Below, one piece after another: positions 21,321 to 33,782 of a stretch of 64,000 nucleotides of DNA. This stretch comes from Vandiemenella viatica. Lineage: Eukaryota > Arthropoda > Insecta > Orthoptera > Morabidae. Below the pieces are notes generated by a model. It had not been told where the DNA came from. It saw nothing but the letters and a program-made list of their open reading frames with translations, and ran no database searches. Within the stretch, counting starts at the first letter, position 1, and each line of letters starts with the position of its first letter. The position numbers and the translations under genes were made by a program. Where the stretch lies: the NCBI GenBank assembly GCA_031002005.1, contig JARYHS010008074.1:350262932-350326931 (forward strand). Reading direction: 5' to 3'.

Positions 21321-24300
21321 TCTAAGATGATAATGAAATTTGTATATACTTGGACAAGACTCTAGTCCAAATGAATACAAATTTCACTATCATTTATCCA
21401 GAAATGATATGAATATCTTACAATATATTGTGCAAAATAATATAAATACACATTTAAACTGAAATCAAAGCTTATTTTGTAGGATTAATGTGCAATGGTT
21501 AGTATTTGAAAAAAAAAATTAATGATTTCCTAATTTTGAGTAAAAACACTTTGTGTTCTTAGATTTCATGATTTTTTAAAAAAATTATATGTTAGCGGAA
21601 TAGATTTTTATACACAAGAGATGAAGGTATTTCAAAGTTAGGAAGATTATTCCATGAAAATCATGAAAGATAAAGCAAATACCAAACGAATATTCTCCCG
21701 GTTTTTGTGCCATTATATTCACTGGTGCCTGATGCAAAGTCACAAAATTTCTTGTATCGAAATGATGATGAGATGTTAAATTAGAAAAAATTAAAGAAAT
21801 TTACAATCTTGTAATTTCTCAAAGTTTTTTCCTTTTTATACAGAAATTACAAACATTAATCATATTGAATCTTAGTACTGATTAAACTGTAAAGGAAATC
21901 ATGTTTTGACACTACAAATTATATTTTTTAGTACTGTTAATCCTCATACCAAAATGGACTACTTTAATGCACTGAGAAAACTGCCAGAAAAAAAAAGATT
22001 CTCAAAATGATTTCATAATTATATTTAGACAGTGAGAAATTATACGTAATGCAATGACCTTGAATAAAATGATGCCTGGAAGCTGCAACTACCAGTGATT
22101 AAAATTCACAATAACTTACGTTATACTGCCCAAAACCAACTCATGGTGTGCAACATTTCCACATAAGAATTGAATTAGATAAATCAAAACATTCATGAAC
22201 TAAAAGCCCCTTCTCCATATGTGAAAGAGAAATGGGCACTGGAAAAACAATGAAGATGAAACATCAATGTATGTGAACCACTATGACAGAAAATATCAGT
22301 TGAAAAAATACTGCTTCTCTATACATAACAAAGTAACAGGATTAATTGGTGCACCATTTTCCTGTTATTTTAATTAGAAATTACTGCTGATTTCTTTTCG
22401 TAAACCTGTATCATCAATGCTACAAATGTACAACAAACAAATAATCAAAATGTAAAGAATGAATTTCACACACAAATCATTTTGCAGGAACTTTTTACTC
22501 TAATTCAATTTTAAGTTCTTTCTACCATCAGTACCCATTTCCTGTTGATCGCTGCCAAACTGTTAGTAAGTAGCATGCCAAAATAAACATTTTGTGTCCT
22601 TGAAGGAATGATGCATACTTACTCATGCGTATGCTGTTTGAGCCTCATGTCTTAACACTAAACAGAGTGTGGGCTGCCTCACAGGAGACAGGCAGTCTGG
22701 GACCAACCACTGCCTTCCCCTCTACCCCTCCCTTCTTGTACCAGTCAGTTTATTTCCACCATCTGTCTTCTCCCTCCAAACAATGTGCAACATGGTACAG
22801 GAGTACACCCCTCCACTATACAAGGTGCCCCAAAGATGAAAAAAAGCCAGTAAACTTAAAATAGCTATGAATGAAATAATTCATAGATAAGGCATCTATT
22901 TTACATATTTTAACAAATACAACTAAATTTTTTATATTTTCCTAAGATGCACCTCAAATCAGAGATTACATAAAGTGAAAGAAATCTGATTAAATGACAT
23001 GTAAACTAAAATTAAATGGAAAATTTAAAGACTTTGAAAATAAACGACTTCATCCACAAAGCTTTAGTAGAAATTAAGTTTTCTTCACTAATTGCCCAAA
23101 CAGATAGTGATAGACAGGGCACAAAAAAAATAATAATAAAAAATCAATGCCTTATGCCAAGCATAAGATGCCATATGAGGTTATGTGCTTCCCAAAAGCA
23201 AATTTCAATGACCTATACAGAAAAACTTATTCTGAGATCTGCTGTAACCAGTAAATGACAGGATTTACGAGGAGAGTTGCCAGAAGGCTGCCGTAAGTCA
23301 AGCCAGTGCGACAAAGCCCCACTATCCAATACTGCTGAAAATAGCTTGCCACTCTGACTCACAATTGCTCTCAGCATCATGCTACCACAGGCTGCACACT
23401 TTTTAAACAAAAAAGGAAGATGAATACAGTAATAAAAGCCATTTTAAAATTAATTTTCTTAACTAGCAGTTGAGTACAGCACCAAAACTATCAAACTTCA
23501 CAGCAGATTTATTGGATATATCTATACCAAATATTAAATTTTCCAGCCAAGTTGTCTTATTGAACATTTTTCCTGAGATCAAAACTTTTCCTTAAAAAAA
23601 AAGAAAAAAAAAGCTTTAATAAACAAAGGAGAATATCCTATATTAAGGACTACACTCAATACCAAATAACTGAATTTTAATCATCACAACATATTATCTC
23701 TATTACACAAGTAACTCAACAGTTTTTTGTGGCTAATTAGCAAATTTAATACATGGCAGCATTTTCTTCTTTTAAACAGAGAAAAGAATAGCCACTTGGA
23801 GCAGAATGATAAGGGCAATTCAGTGAGTCATGTGCATCATTCTACTATTAGTCACTGCTGGATCTGCTATCTCACTCTTCTGAGACTTGGCACTTCCCTC
23901 AACCTATGTCTTCTTTTTTTGTCAGTCTTTATATTTTGAGGCTCTCCCCTTTCCTGTTTTTGCTGCCCATGACTCATTCTGGGCAGGCAGCCAGCCTACA
24001 TACAGTGTGTCCTAGAAGCAGTGGCACAATCTTTACTGCTGGTAATATTTTCCGAAAGAAAAGGCCTCTTAGTCAAATGTAAAGATTTTAAAATTGATTT
24101 CAGAACACAATCAACTATAATATATTTGTATTCAGCTAAGAATTATAAACATTAAATAAATAAAAAACTAATTCTGTACAGTGAAAAGTTTTAGCATATA
24201 AAATAAAGTACTTATGATATATTCGTTTTCAATCTAATTATCATGGAAGTAAAAGAACTAGCAGCTTATCCTTTATTCTTTTGACGAAAAATCGTTAGAT

Positions 24301-24349
24301 GTAAATCATTTCAAACTGACAACTTCACCATAAATTGTGATATCCAAGC

Positions 24350-24385
<36 letters not shown>

Positions 24386-25846
24386 GGACAAAAACAATCC
24401 ATACCTAGTGAGTATTGGTTAAGTTAGATGTGAATAGTATATGTGTGAAACAAACACACATGCAAAATATGAGAATCACTATTAAATATGTGCCTCACTT
24501 ATCTGTACCATGATCACCTGGCAATATATACTGATATATGATGATTGCACCTACGTTGTATTAGGTCAATTACACATAGCCTAAGGCAGTAATGTTTATC
24601 ATAAAAACAGAATTAAATAGCAAGCTACAGTGTACAACAACAACAGTGATGGAAACGTGCCATTAAACTACAAGATTTGAGTCATACACAAACTGTGATT
24701 TGAGTTCAAGGAATCAAATCTTAAACTAAAAGGAGATAACTATCACTATTCCCTCCTTGTCTCCACACTTTTCCTACTTATCTCAAAGAAAATTTAATTT
24801 TTCACTCAATATTGAAAAAACAGTAACTTATTACTTGTGATCAACCTACTAATGTAATAGGAAAAAATCAGACTGTCCTCAGCTTTGAAAAATGATAAGT
24901 TTCTCTGTACATGTTTTTGTTTTTTGATGTGAGTGTCAGAGCTGATAGTAAATGAAACCAGTTGGTGATGGATGGATTAATGTCCTTCTTCATTAAAGAT
25001 ATCATTTTGAATTTTTTGTTTAAAAAATTCAAGAAATTCATGCTTTTTTTAAAAAAAAAAAAATCTGGATTTAGCTTTTTTCACTGATTACTCAGTGTTA
25101 ATATATGTAGCAGAGAGACTTAAAAGATGCTGTAAAATACCATTGTAAAACTAATATTCAAAGGAAATATAAAATATACTCATCATTGACCAAATAGCCA
25201 GATTTTTTGAAGGAGTGTTTTCTGTCACAATGAGTGATGGATATATTTTATTTTCATTCCATATTAACATAGCCTTACAGCATTTCTTCCTGTTTTACTG
25301 TTGCAGACATTGTGAAACTAAGTGATGTTACTTATAGTACCTAATAATGATGGTAACTTTTTGGCAGAAGAATATGCATTATGAAATTAACTGAATGATT
25401 CAAGTTCGTAACTTCTTTTGTTCTCATTTCCTTGAGATAACAGTTTTCAAGATATGACTAGACTGTAAAATGATGTTATCGATAACAAGATAGAGTACAC
25501 AGAATTTTACAGACATTGACCGACTTCATTATTTGCAAAGACTTACACTCACCTCAGTTGCAGTGAATAACATTGGCCAACATATACCATTTATTCAACA
25601 TAAGGCAGTTACGAAATGGCAACCTTGACATGTCCATGAGCAATGCTTAAAAGACTTGGCATCAAAATACATTATAACTCTGCACAAGATTTATGAGAAA
25701 GAAATGAACATGACTACCAGTGGTGATATATCCATAAGATTACCATGATGTAAGGGTTCTGCCTTTTAGACAATGAATCAGCTGTCTGGTCAACATCAGA
25801 GAGCATGAAAAGAAAATATTTACAAATATTTTAAATTTAATTCTTT
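21321..25846. other. Long stretch without supported gene
   Basis: 4.5 kb of AT-rich sequence. The only distinct feature is a T tract at 24353-24384. A good donor-like string (minus GAGTAAGT at about 22614-22622) has no exon with an open phase before it. No transposon family is recognised, although old unrecognisable repeats are likely. Confidence 0.55.
24353..24384. repeat. Poly-T tract
   Basis: About 32 T residues. It could be the tail of a minus-strand retroposon, but no body is recognised to its right. Confidence 0.9.
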
Positions 25847-26170
25847 TATGGAAAGGAAAGATAATTTATACCAAACACTCACCAAAGTTAAAGATAGAAG
25901 GGCAGCAAAAAAAACAAATATAATTCACAAAACTAAAACACAATATTTTGGACCATGGCCTTTTTTCAAGAAAACAGAAACATGTGACTGAGCAAGCACA
26001 TATGGTCAACACAGCCACATGTCAGCTTGCACAAGCTGTCTCATGTTTCTATTTCCTTGAAGAATGGGCAGGCTTGAAATAGTGTGTGTGTGTGTGTTTA
26101 TTTTCCCCCCTACCTTGCTGCTACCTTCAATTTTGTGAGAGGAGGTTATAATTTAGCTTTCCTTTCCATA
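25847..26170. repeat. 324-bp palindrome of PLE-terminal type
   Basis: Long imperfect inverted repeat. The outer ends are TATGGAAAGGAAAG and CTTTCCTTTCCATA. The arms continue with the AAGGGCAGCA block, and inner arms around AGAAACATGTGAC and GTCTCATGTTTCT also pair. The outer arms match the smaller palindrome at 5086-5272. A (GT)n run is at about 26083-26097. Confidence 0.7.
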
Positions 26171-26470
26171 CGAATATCACCTCACAGTATTGTTGCTGAA
26201 ATTTAATTTTTTACTATTTGTTCCAGTCTGGTATTCCCTATTTTGCCTAATTATATTTCATAAAAATTTATACCTTCAAACATGCATTTTTTTAATTTTT
26301 TTTTTTAAATCTGTGTCCTCCCATCTTTCTGTCAACTCATCCGTCTGATTTCAATTTCTTTATTTTCATGCTTGTGAATAAATTGGTTGGATTGAATGTG
26401 TTTGAAAAAAGGTTGCATGGTCACACGGCTCAAGATTCTAGGTGGTAAGAGCTGATAAAAGGGTTTCAGT

Positions 26471-26777
26471 GTGACACACCATAAAAAGCACTGTGCAATC
26501 TGGTGTTTGCTTCATCATGGTAGGGCTGTATTTGCATTGGTTGGACTGGGGCCTCTGGTAAAACTGAACCAACTATTGTCTGAAAATGGTTATATTCAGC
26601 TGCTTGGAGACATTTCGGACCATTCAGGCCTATATGTGACCAATCAACGATGGACTATTCTACGACAACAATGCACCACGTCATGAGGGAAAAATCGTTC
26701 ATGATTGGTTTGAGGAATATTCTGGATAATTTCAGCAAATGATTTGGCCACCTACACTGCCAGATAAGAATCCAACT
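26471..26777 (+). pseudogene. Tc1-type transposase fragment
   Basis: The first part (FCHHGRAVFALVGL-like) and the second, in another frame around 26660-26770 (NAPRHEGKIVHDWFEEY, then WPPTLPDKNP), match the C-terminal half of Tc1-clade transposases. These contain the DNAPxH motif with the second catalytic Asp and the WPxxSPDLNPIE block with the Glu. Here the last block reads DKNPTD and stops exactly where PLE sequence begins, so the end is lost. Stops and at least one frameshift are present. Confidence 0.65.
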
Positions 26778-27195
26778 GATTAAGGCCATCAGAGTTTTCG
26801 CTGATACAACAACATCCACTGAACTCCACAGATGGTAACTAGCTTATCAGAGTATCTTCAACACCAGACATCCTCCACATCCCAATCTCCAATAAGACTC
26901 TCCCAGTTGACCCACTGTTAACATTTTACAGATTTTATATTGTATCTTTCCTACTTAAAAGTGTTGAGTCAAAGAGCAGTTAGAAGTCCACCATATAAAT
27001 ATTCAACCATACTTCCTATGCAACCATCCATAAATAGTGGTTCAAGATGGTGTGCTTGAATTAACTTTTTGATCAGGTCTCCGATATTTAATTAATTAAT
27101 TTGGTTGCAATGAAGCACACACTTCAGTGGCAATTTCTCTACACACCCATTTCCACCTTTCCTATTCTGACCTACTTTTACCCCTAAAGTTCAAT
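26778..27195 (+). mobile_element. PLE piece C, 3' end (left arm of palindrome)
   Basis: It begins with the PLE C-terminal block (AIRVFADTTTSTELHRW, then RHPPHPNLQ) and continues through about 300 bp of 3' UTR. The reverse complement of 27205-27640 matches it along its length, so pieces C and D are tail-to-tail. Confidence 0.7.
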
Positions 27196-27985
27196 TACTA
27201 GAGGGCAAAGGTAGGTGGGGAAAGGAAATCGGAGAAATGGTTGTGTAGGGAAACTGCTACCAGATTCTGTGCTCCATCCCAGCAAAATTAATAAATTAAA
27301 TATTTGGGACCGGATCAAAAGGTCAGTTCGTGCACATCATCTTGTATAACACTCACAATTATTGATGGTTGCAGAGGAAGCATGGTTGAATATTTCTTCA
27401 ATGGTCTTCCAACGGTTCATAGAGTCAATACCATGTCAAGTTGCTCCACTTTGCCAGGCATAAGGGGTGAGGATATAAATATTAAAAAAACTAAGTAGGA
27501 AAGATACAATAAAAAATCTATAAAATGTTAACAATGGTAATAATAATTACTGGGTCTACTGGAAGAATCTTATTGGAGATTGAGGCCTGGAGGATGTCTG
27601 GTATCAGGGATATTTTGGTAAGCTAGTTCCCATCTACAGAGTTCAGTGGATATTGTGGTGTCAGGGAAAACTCTGATGGCCCTAACTATAAAACAATTGT
27701 TGAAATTGCTCAACTCATGGGAACTGGCATGTTTTGCCACCAGCTGGAATACAATGTTGGTATACACTGTCTGTGGCTGTTTATTATGATGGTGACTGGC
27801 TTGGCGGTGCGGCCTATATATAAGCCAGTACTGTGAAGACATGAGTTGAAATATGAGGTGTGTTGTAGTGCAAGTAGCATGTCTAATGATGGAGTAGGTT
27901 TCCCCTGTGTTTACACTGGAGTAGACAGTGGCAGCTGGGTATACACTACACTTCCTCAAATGTCTTTTCACAGTTCCCATACCTC
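27196..27985 (-). mobile_element. PLE piece D, endonuclease end
   Basis: Minus-strand PLE. Its open frame 28079-27570 covers the Cys-containing lead (ATCTTTHLIFQL), a decayed GIY-YIG core, NFNNCFIVRAIRVFPDTTIS and RHPPGLNLQ. A 3' UTR runs to about 27200. The frame is open for 169 codons, but the YIG strand is altered. The first 30 residues of that open frame are antisense to piece E and not part of D. Confidence 0.72.
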
Positions 27986-29050
27986 TATCATCAAACTCCT
28001 TCCTTGTCTCCACAGTTGTCTCTACCCTGCCAACACCCCCCCCCTCCCCCACTATCAGTGCCTCAGTGCCATGGAACACTTCATAAAAATCTGACCCCCT
28101 GACATCCTCCCAAAAGCATCCCTCCTCATTTTCTTGGCAAACCTCATTCTGTCAAATAACTACTTCAACTCTCAAGAGTACCATCAGATACATGACACTG
28201 TTGTGGGTACCCGCAAGGTCTTATCCTATGCAAACCTATTTCTGGGCAGTCTGGAACAACAATCCCTAACAAAATATCCATCAAACCTCTTATGGGGTGC
28301 AGATACATAGAATATATTTTTATGATCTGAATCCATAATTGAAATCACCTACCAGACTTCCTGAATTCCCTAAACAATAGTCACTCCATCAACTTTACCT
28401 GGACATACACAGCAATATCACCTTTCCCACAAAATTCTACCTATTGCCCGATGCATATGTTTCAGCAGATCACCTATTCGCAAAAATTTCTTGGATCATA
28501 AAAACTCATCTCGTAATTACCCCAAACCACCACATGGATCATTTTTATATAACAGACCCCAATGCAAAACATGCAGCATGCATCTGGCTACCACTAGATA
28601 CTCCAATCTGATCACAAGACAGGTCACATGCACCACAATGCACCTCATAAATCAACTGACATGCCTCCACGGTACAAGTTCATATATAGGTTTTACCACT
28701 AACCTACTCACCATCAGAATGAATGGCCACAGGCATACAGTACATACCGGCAACTTATCCGAAAACATACCAGTAGCCATAATTCGAACAATTTCAACAA
28801 CTGTGTTACGGTAATGGCTGTTAGAGTTATCCCATAAACGAAAAACTACTCTGAACTGCACAGATGGGGAACTTGCATACCAAAATATCCTTGACACAAG
28901 ACATCCTCCTGGACTCAATCTCCAATCAGTCTCTATAGCAAACCTGGCAATTATTACTACTATTTATTCACATTTTATAAAGTTATATTTAATATTCACA
29001 CGAAGTTTTTAAAATTAATATTATACACATTCACGTTAAATACGTTGGTG
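27986..29050 (+). mobile_element. PLE piece E, RT core to 3' end
   Basis: Plus strand. Starts in the reverse transcriptase (a LYxN-type block near 28020, LSAMEHFIKI at 28060-28091, SYANLFLGSLEQQ near 28227-28262). The catalytic YIDD motif is destroyed (a stop within the ADT.NIF remnant near 28305). It continues to CTTMHLINQLTCLHGTSSYI, GFTTNLLTIRMNGHRHT and NILDTRHPPGLNLQ, that is, a complete GIY-YIG region, then a 3' UTR. D and E are head-to-head at about 27985. Confidence 0.75.
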
Positions 29051-30144
29051 ATGTATCCCCATTTCCAACAATAAAATATTTCCAGCATCATATTGTTTCA
29101 GTAGTTTACTGTCCCCCTCCACGTATCACACTTGCCATCCTAGCCATGCTACCTGGGTCCTGCCACCAAGCAGGTGTCAGTGTGACCACATCAGACCTCA
29201 CCCAGTATCTCATCTACTTGAAAGAATAAGGTTCAACACCAAAATATTGCTTCAGATGTAATCGTACAACCCCCCCCCCCCCCCTCCGGGTTTTTTCCAG
29301 CTGCCGTCACTCGTAAGTGTTATGTTTTATTTCCCTAGCATTTCTTCATTTTTTGCCTTTAGTCATTTTCCTGATTAGTATTATTATATATGAAAAAGTG
29401 GAAAGCTTTTATGCAATAAAAGTAACAAAGGATAGAAAAGATAGACACACTGCTCATCATCGATAAAGTCAGGAGGGCCGCAGCAGACACAAAATAAAGA
29501 TATGAACACAATAGAACAGTATTCTGGTTCAAAACCTTATTCCTGAATTTCTGTTGGGGCTTTAATGGACAGGGTCATTCAAGGGTCCTGCTAATCAGAA
29601 CTGAAATGTTGTTCTCGGACACTGATGTGGTTATATTAAATCACACTCCTACACATCCTCCCCACTTCACTCTGTCGACCACACTGCCTGCAGCTTAATA
29701 TTGTGTCCAACATGATTTTAATTACATTCACAAAACTGGTAGCAGGGATAAACAGCTTCTGAAATCAATCTCAGTTTGCTTCATGATTATCGTCTCAAGA
29801 AATCAGGAGTGATAAGATTAGAGAAATAAGATGCCGTACTGATTCTTATAAATGTTTGTTCTTATTTGTCATGAATTCTGAAGGTTTTTATGCTGTTGCA
29901 CAGAACCTTAAATATTTCCGAGATGAAAAGCAGCAAATGTTATTCCCTACCAAATCAGCAAGCTGCCAGTGAAAGTCACATCAAAACTGGTTCACACATT
30001 AAATATGTCGCATTTAAATTATTTTTGTTTGTTAATAGCTGAAAAAGCTGAAAAATGTGCATCATTCTAGAACATTTCGGTACATTCTAAAACATTCTAG
30101 TGTGTTCTACAAGATTCCAAAGGTTTTTAAGAACACTTTGGTCA
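29051..30144. other. No gene; PLE terminal relic at 29425-29560 (minus), poly-C at 29270-29284
   Basis: The block CATCATCGATAAAGTCAGGA with GGGCCGCAGCAGACAC resembles a reversed PLE 3' terminus as at 48440 and 51510. The rest holds nothing recognisable. Confidence 0.5.
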
Positions 30145-30152
30145 AAATATTG

Positions 30153-30762
30153 ATACTGTCACAGCCCCTCAGGTGTTTGCTCAGGGCTGACCACAGATGG
30201 ATGGCTGAAGTTATGTGGGAAGGGTTCTGAGTTCACTTACTGGCAGCGATATCACCAGACACAGCCGGGAATGCCATAAGGCCTAGAGGCTAGGATGGTT
30301 CAGTAGCCGGTTGTGTCCACATCTTTTTCTGCTTTTATGTGCGGTGGTGCCGATATGAGCCCACCAAAGCTAGAACTAGGTTGTGGGGAGCCACCTCGCG
30401 GATTAATACAGAGGTGTTCTACATGAAAGATAATGGACCAAGAGGCGCTGTCCACTCGGCTATATAACGAGATGTTAAGTCTACTGTCAGAGGGCACTGG
30501 CTTGTAGGTGAGGGGGCGGACAGCAGGATGAGACGTACCCAGCAGTCCCTTGCAATCGAATGCCTCAGCATTGATTGATTGTCCAAAGGTAACCTCTGTT
30601 GCGACATCACCTGGTGTGGCACTTCGTCGGTAGGAGACCCAGCCAGCCAGGCATGCAGCGAATTCCTCAGGTCATTGTCCAGACTCAATACCAACTCCAG
30701 CACATTTCAGACATGTGCTGTGGCATACTTTGTCAAAGTTACCACATCAAACTGTGACAGCT
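30153..30762. mobile_element. Short non-autonomous element with 8-bp direct repeats
   Basis: A 610-bp GC-richer segment with ends CTGTCACAG and CTGTGACAG a few bases in from each edge, flanked by direct AAATATTG copies (30145-30152, 30763-30770). Short TIRs with 8-bp duplications suggest a hAT-type non-autonomous element; a solo LTR is the alternative (TG...CA ends, TATATAA at 30461). No coding frame of known type. Confidence 0.45.
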
Positions 30763-30770
30763 AAATATTG

Positions 30771-31394
30771 TTTAAAAAATGACCTTTAGAATAACCTAGG
30801 TTGACCTAATTTAACCAGCATATCTCCCACACCCGCACAGCCCCTCAGGTGCACACTACTTACATGCAACCACCATAGTGCATGATGGGAGACTCGAGGC
30901 TACTACCACACACAAACACCTGTGGCCTTCGCTAGGTAGTTGTGACTGCAAAGTGAAATATAGGGGGAAGCACACATCATAAGATATAAGATTTCTTCCC
31001 TCATTTGGGACTTGAATGCATGGAGCAAAGATTAGTATTGATGTCATCCACATTTGCGAATTGCATCGTATGAATGTAGATGTATATCTACTCTGTGAAC
31101 CAACACAGTGTCTTAATGGCAATCAAGCATCTTACAAACAGACCAGACGTTTTGAAAATATATCAATCACTATATAATTAAGTGATCACAAAACCACGGT
31201 AACTGAGTGTAAAAGAAAAAGTAAAGGATCATTTACAGATTTGAAAAAGCCACAAATGAAACTTTTAGAATCCACCTAAGGGATAATTACCATTTATTTA
31301 AATTACCGGTCGGCACTGTTGAAGAAATGGCGCAATATTTCATATTAATTTTTTTCTTTTTAAAGAGGCATTAATGTTAAAGTCATTAAAGGTG
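30771..31394. other. No gene; 16-bp repeat of the 30.16-kb element end
   Basis: CACAGCCCCTCAGGTG at 30836-30851 repeats 30160-30175 exactly, perhaps a fragment of a second copy. Otherwise nothing recognised. Confidence 0.5.
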
Positions 31395-31530
31395 TGAGAA
31401 GTTTGGGGATAAGTAAAAGGAAGGAATTTTACCAATGCAATTTCAAAAAACAACTCCAGCATTCACATGGTGTGATTTCAGGAAACCATGGAAACGGAAA
31501 TTTGGATGGCTGAAAGGGAATTAGGGTAGA
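31395..31530 (-). mobile_element. SINE family A fragment
   Basis: Only the core survives (AAGGAAGGAATTTTACCAAT, GTGATTTCAGGAAACCATGG), without a recognisable B box. Confidence 0.6.
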
Positions 31531-31579
31531 TGTTGATAGACACAAACAGGAGTGGGAAACAGAAAGAACCACAGTGGTA

Positions 31580-32871
31580 TGAGGGTGGTCTGAAAAGTTT
31601 CTGACCTCAACATGAAGATGGCAGCACTCGTAAATAAAAGCTACTGAATTTCATTGTTTATCTGTTTATGGTTACTCACCCAAGTTTCAGACATTTTGGA
31701 CACGCAGTTGTTATGTAACAGTCATTTGAGTGAGTTGATGCGAGTGTTTTTGTGAAGATGGACAAAATCGAGTATCGAGCTGTCATTAAATATTTGTTTT
31801 TGAAAGGTAATACGCCTACGCAAATCAAAGATGAGTTGGATTCTGTGTATGGGGATTCTGCACCATCACTTACCACAGTGAAACTTTGGGCAGGTGAATT
31901 TAAATGTGCCGTAAGAGCTTGGAAGACGATGAATGTTTGGGACGTAAAGAAACTGCAACTACCAACGAAAACATCACCAAAGTTCACCAATTGGTGCTAG
32001 ATGACCACCGAATTAAAGTGAGAGAGATAGAAGAGGTTATGAACATTTCAAAAGAACGTGTTTCTTACATATTAAGTCAACATTTAGGTATGAGAAAGCT
32101 GTCCATGCGTTGGGTGCCGCGTTTGCTCACATTAGACCAAAAATGTGTTCGAATGAACTTTTCCAATGCTCTGTTGGCGCAGTTTAGGCACAATAAATCT
32201 GAGTTTTGGTGCCGATTAATTACTGTAGATGAAACTTGGATACACCATTATATGCCCGAAACAAAAATACAGTCCAAACAGTTGACTGAAAGGGCGAACC
32301 GGCTCCAAAAAAAGTAAAAACTGTTTTTTTTCGGCTGGGAAAGTGCTGGAGACTTTTTTGGGATAGTCATGGAATTATTTTAATCGATTACCTTCAAAAA
32401 GGAAAAACCATTACAGGAACATACTACGCATAATTACTTGACAAGCTGAAGGCAGAACTTGTGGAAAAACGGCCACATTCGCAGAAAAAGAAAATCCTGT
32501 TTCATCAAGACAGCGCTCCATCACACACCACAGCAGTTGCCATGGCGAAAATTCACAAATTACGGTTTGAACTGCTTGACCATCCACCTTACTCACCAAA
32601 TCTTTCCCCAGCGACTTCTTTTTGTTCCCTCATCTAAAAATTGCACTCGGAGGACAGAGATTTTCATCAAATGAAGAGGCAATCACCTTCATGAACAATT
32701 ATTTTGCAGAGAAAAACGCCGAGTACTATTGGGTGGGTTACAGAGATGGGAGCATCGCTGGGAGAAGTGTATAGAGTTACAAGGAGACTATGTTGAAAAA
32801 TAAAAAAATAAAAAAATCAGAAAAAATGTCTTGTATCTTTGTTAGGTTGGAAACTTTTCGGACCACCCTTG
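31580..32871 (+). mobile_element. mariner element II, complete but decayed
   Basis: 1292 bp between TA dinucleotides at 31578-31579 and 32872-32873. The TIRs pair GAGGGTGGTCTGAAAAGTTT (left) with the complement of AACTTTTCGGACCACCCTT (right). Length and structure are typical of a full mariner. The transposase inside is broken. Confidence 0.9.
31758..32803 (+). pseudogene. mariner transposase pseudogene II
   Basis: Starts at ATG 31758 (MDKIEYRAVIKYLFLKGNTP) and ends in YVEK-like codons before TAA 32801. Frame changes occur near 31905, 32310, 32430 and in the C-terminal third, with several stops. The first catalytic motif VDETWIHHY is intact (about 32228). The second reads HQDSAPSHT, with Ser replacing the usual Asn after Asp. 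The third region, YSPNLSPSDFFLF, keeps its catalytic Asp. It belongs to a different mariner subgroup from copies I and III, judging by the N-terminal sequence and TIR. Confidence 0.88.
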
Positions 32872-32873
32872 TA

Positions 32874-33651
32874 TAAACACAAGTTTGTCACAGAACTGAT
32901 GCAGTTTAACATGTCACCATTGTTGGAGGGAATTGTCAACAGAAATCACTTTAAATATTTGATATTGAAGAAACAAGTTCTTCTGACCTAGTCGCCACTG
33001 ATATTATCTTGTCTGAAATGTTCACAGTAATCAAACAAGATGAAATAAAACACTCTGAAGTAGTTACAGCAACTTTCGTGATAGTAGTTTTGTAGAAAGT
33101 AAATTGAATTTTGAAAATTAAGTGAGACCAATTTATGCACAGTTTACTTGTAAATTTGCTCGGGTTGAGATGAAACTAAGACACTCTTCAGAAACTAGCG
33201 ACTTTTATGAAATCTGAATGTTGAAAAGTTACGGTGAATAAATTAGAAACACAATATGTTCTTGGGGATAAAAAATAAAAGCATTTCTGAATAATTACAG
33301 CAAATTTCAGCCAGATCTGATTACAAAATAACTCCTGCCCAACTGCTTATCAACAAGAGCTTAACAACTTCCTTCGCATGGACTTAAAGTTAATTCCCAC
33401 AATAGTTAAGCACTCTACAATCTTATAAATGATTATTAAATGAAATTTAACTATAGATACCCTTCAAAATGTGATCTAAATAGAATATGCTCTAAGAACT
33501 GAATTTAGAAAAACGTACTTTTTAAATGGATTTATAGAAATAAAAATAATAGTGATTTTGAAAATGTTATAGAAACATCTTGAATACTCAACTATCAAAA
33601 TATTAAAAAATTACCAAATTTAACTCATTACTGCAGTAAATGATGTAGTAC
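32874..33651. other. No gene seen
   Basis: AT-rich, lying in what would be intron downstream of the 33652-33782 exon. Confidence 0.5.
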
Positions 33652-33782
33652 CTGGGTGACCGATCTTCGCTTGGCATCTTTTGATTTCTGTTCAATATGC
33701 AAGATTTTGCGTGAAATTTGATTGAAGTTAAACATTTTCCTTGAAGACTTGCCAGGCATTTTCAAGTGCATAGTTCCTTGCT
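33652..33782 (-). CDS. Probable host-gene exon 3
   Basis: Minus strand. After an acceptor in TTTCTTTTTGGTAAG, 2 nt complete a codon and 43 codons follow (QGTMHLKMPGKSSRKMFNFN, then ...KSKDAKRRSVTQ), ending at CAG before a GTACTA donor. The 2-nt start phase is exactly what the exon at 49317-49521 requires (it ends with one extra base), and the exon ends in phase 0. The product is basic and Ser/Lys-rich with no recognised domain. Caveats: the donor is weak, a second AG six bases downstream keeps the same phase, and the acceptor region overlaps a dispersed repeat that also occurs at 34640. An initiating exon with ATG at MPGK is an alternative. Confidence 0.45.

Noticed and set aside
22614..22665. 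Strong minus-strand donor-like site
   Set aside because: The exon it would close has stops in every phase.
28652..28918. Minus ORF over PLE piece E
   Set aside because: Antisense of the PLE endonuclease region.
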